In this document: one piece after another, positions 63,366 to 64,000 of the stretch | Position numbering within the stretch: the stretch's first letter is position 1 | Layout: the number at the start of each line of letters is the position of its first letter | Origin: Paenibacillus harenae | Lineage (GTDB): Bacteria > Bacillota > Bacilli > Paenibacillales > Paenibacillaceae | Length of the DNA stretch: 64,000 nucleotides | NCBI RefSeq assembly: GCF_030812415.1 | Contig: NZ_JAUSST010000002.1 | Coordinates: 124,001-188,000 of the forward strand | Direction of reading: 5' to 3' | Notes under the pieces: model-generated | The model's input: the letters and a program-made list of their open reading frames with translations, nothing else | Told to the model about the DNA's origin: nothing | Database searches by the model: none | Position numbers and translations under genes: made by a program

Positions 63366-64000
63366 ATGAACAGAAGACATCGGAATAGAAGATTGGCGAA
63401 AGCCGGAGTACTGCTAGCCGCAATCGCACTGAGCGTTACCGCCTGCGGGGGGAACAATGAAGAAAGTCCGAAGAGCAGCAACGGATCGGGGGGCGCGCAA
63501 GGACCGCTTCAGCTGACGATGATGCTGCCTACCTACAATCCCGAACAAATGCCCGCAGACAGCTCTGTTCTGAAGATGCTGGAGGAAAAGACGGGCACTA
63601 AGCTTAGCGTGTCCTGGGTGCCTTCCTCGACGTATACGGATAAGCTAAGCGCTACCGTCGCATCCGGCGAGCTGCCGAAAACGTTCGTCGCGCTGGAAGC
63701 GAAAGCCTCCTTCATTGTCAACGCTGCCCGTTCCGGCATGTTCTGGGAGGTCGGTCCGTATCTCAAAAACTATCCGAACTTGAGTAAAATGTCGGAGATC
63801 GTTTTAAATAACATCTCGATCGACGGCAAAGTTTACGGTCTGTACCGCGAGCGGGATCTTGCGCGTTTCGGGTTAATGATCCGACAAGACTGGCTGAGCA
63901 ATCTGGGCATCCAGACGCCGAAGAACGTAGATGAGCTTTATAATGTTCTGAAAGCCTTTGCATCGGGAGATCCGGACAAGAACGGCAAGCACGATACGAT
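63366..64000 (+). CDS. Lpl-type oligosaccharide-binding lipoprotein (3' end outside the window)
   Basis: The gene is cut by the window end; 211 residues are visible. A basic N-terminus and hydrophobic core lead to the lipobox SVTAC, with lipid attachment at Cys. The mature part starts with a Ser/Gly/Asn-rich spacer and continues as the first lobe of a large solute-binding protein (LTMMLPTYNPEQ, ASGELPKTFVAL, DGKVYGLYRERDLARFGLMIRQDWL). The phrase DPDKNGKHDT is the calcium-binding-like loop typical of LplA/AlgQ-type proteins, which are about 500-560 residues. It follows the two permease genes behind GGGAGG and supplies the external binding subunit. Confidence 0.93.
   Translation, partial: MNRRHRNRRLAKAGVLLAAIALSVTACGGNNEESPKSSNGSGGAQGPLQLTMMLPTYNPEQMPADSSVLKMLEEKTGTKLSVSWVPSSTYTDKLSATVASGELPKTFVALEAKASFIVNAARSGMFWEVGPYLKNYPNLSKMSEIVLNNISIDGKVYGLYRERDLARFGLMIRQDWLSNLGIQTPKNVDELYNVLKAFASGDPDKNGKHDT

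Noticed and set aside
1..64000. CRISPR arrays, tRNA or rRNA genes, insertion sequences, phage attachment sites
   Set aside because: I looked for regular direct repeats, cloverleaf-like GC-rich segments, transposase motifs and terminal inverted repeats, and saw none that could be supported.

Overview
The window looks like chromosomal DNA of a Paenibacillus-type Firmicute. The evidence is strong AGGAGG-type ribosome binding sites, several TTG starts, YesM/YesN-type two-component proteins, Lpl-type sugar ABC transporter genes, a FIMAH-ended secreted protein and a trans-AT polyketide synthase (PKS). This is inference from gene families, not from a marker gene. No rRNA, tRNA, CRISPR array or insertion sequence was seen.

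Region 1 (1-32.5 kb) is the downstream part of a trans-AT PKS/NRPS assembly line: five co-directional giant genes with overlapping or nearly touching ends. The first is cut by the window edge. No acyltransferase domain is present, so an AT must act in trans from outside the window. Domain order is (..KR)-KS1-DH-KR-ACP-KS2(pseudo-ACP)-KR-ACP // KS3-DH0-KR-ACP-KS4 // DH-ACP-KR-KS5-DH // KR-ACP-KS6(pseudo-ACP)-ACP // C-A(Gly)-PCP-KS0-TE. The line ends with a glycine-type adenylation domain, a dead ketosynthase and a thioesterase. Unusual points are two carrier-like insertions inside post-KS linkers that both lack the phosphopantetheine serine, a module split between KS4 and its DH, and a terminal KS that has lost its Cys and one His. 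A hairpin terminator closes the operon.

Region 2 (32.6-37.3 kb) is a compact, translationally coupled six-gene operon: HPr-kinase-like protein, PqqD-like protein, S26 signal-peptidase-like protein, ABC exporter, nucleotidyltransferase and a 65-residue peptide. The peptide has a YxxP leader motif and a glycine-rich tail with three FPG repeats. The parts resemble the accessory genes of paeninodin-type lasso peptide clusters, but the lasso macrocyclase and B2 protease genes are absent. This is the best candidate for an undescribed RiPP-like system in the window.

Region 3 (37.4-45.6 kb) holds a secreted Ig-like/FIMAH protein, a YesN/YesM-type two-component system, a TRAP transporter (dctQ-dctM, then dctP with its own promoter) and a KdgF-like cupin. 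An identical 20-base element lies exactly 41 bases upstream of the presumed -10 boxes of both dctQ and dctP.

Region 4 (45.9-64 kb) is a plant cell-wall polysaccharide island: an alginate-lyase-fold protein with ricin-type and AbfB modules, a large GH30 protein, a decayed transporter/beta-helix fusion, a tandem GH43 protein, a GH105 unsaturated rhamnogalacturonyl hydrolase, a GH42 beta-galactosidase, two AraC regulators and an Lpl-type ABC transporter running off the window. Together with the TRAP transporter and KdgF this suggests use of pectin, rhamnogalacturonan I side chains or arabinogalactan. CcpA (cre) sites before several of these genes suggest carbon catabolite control.
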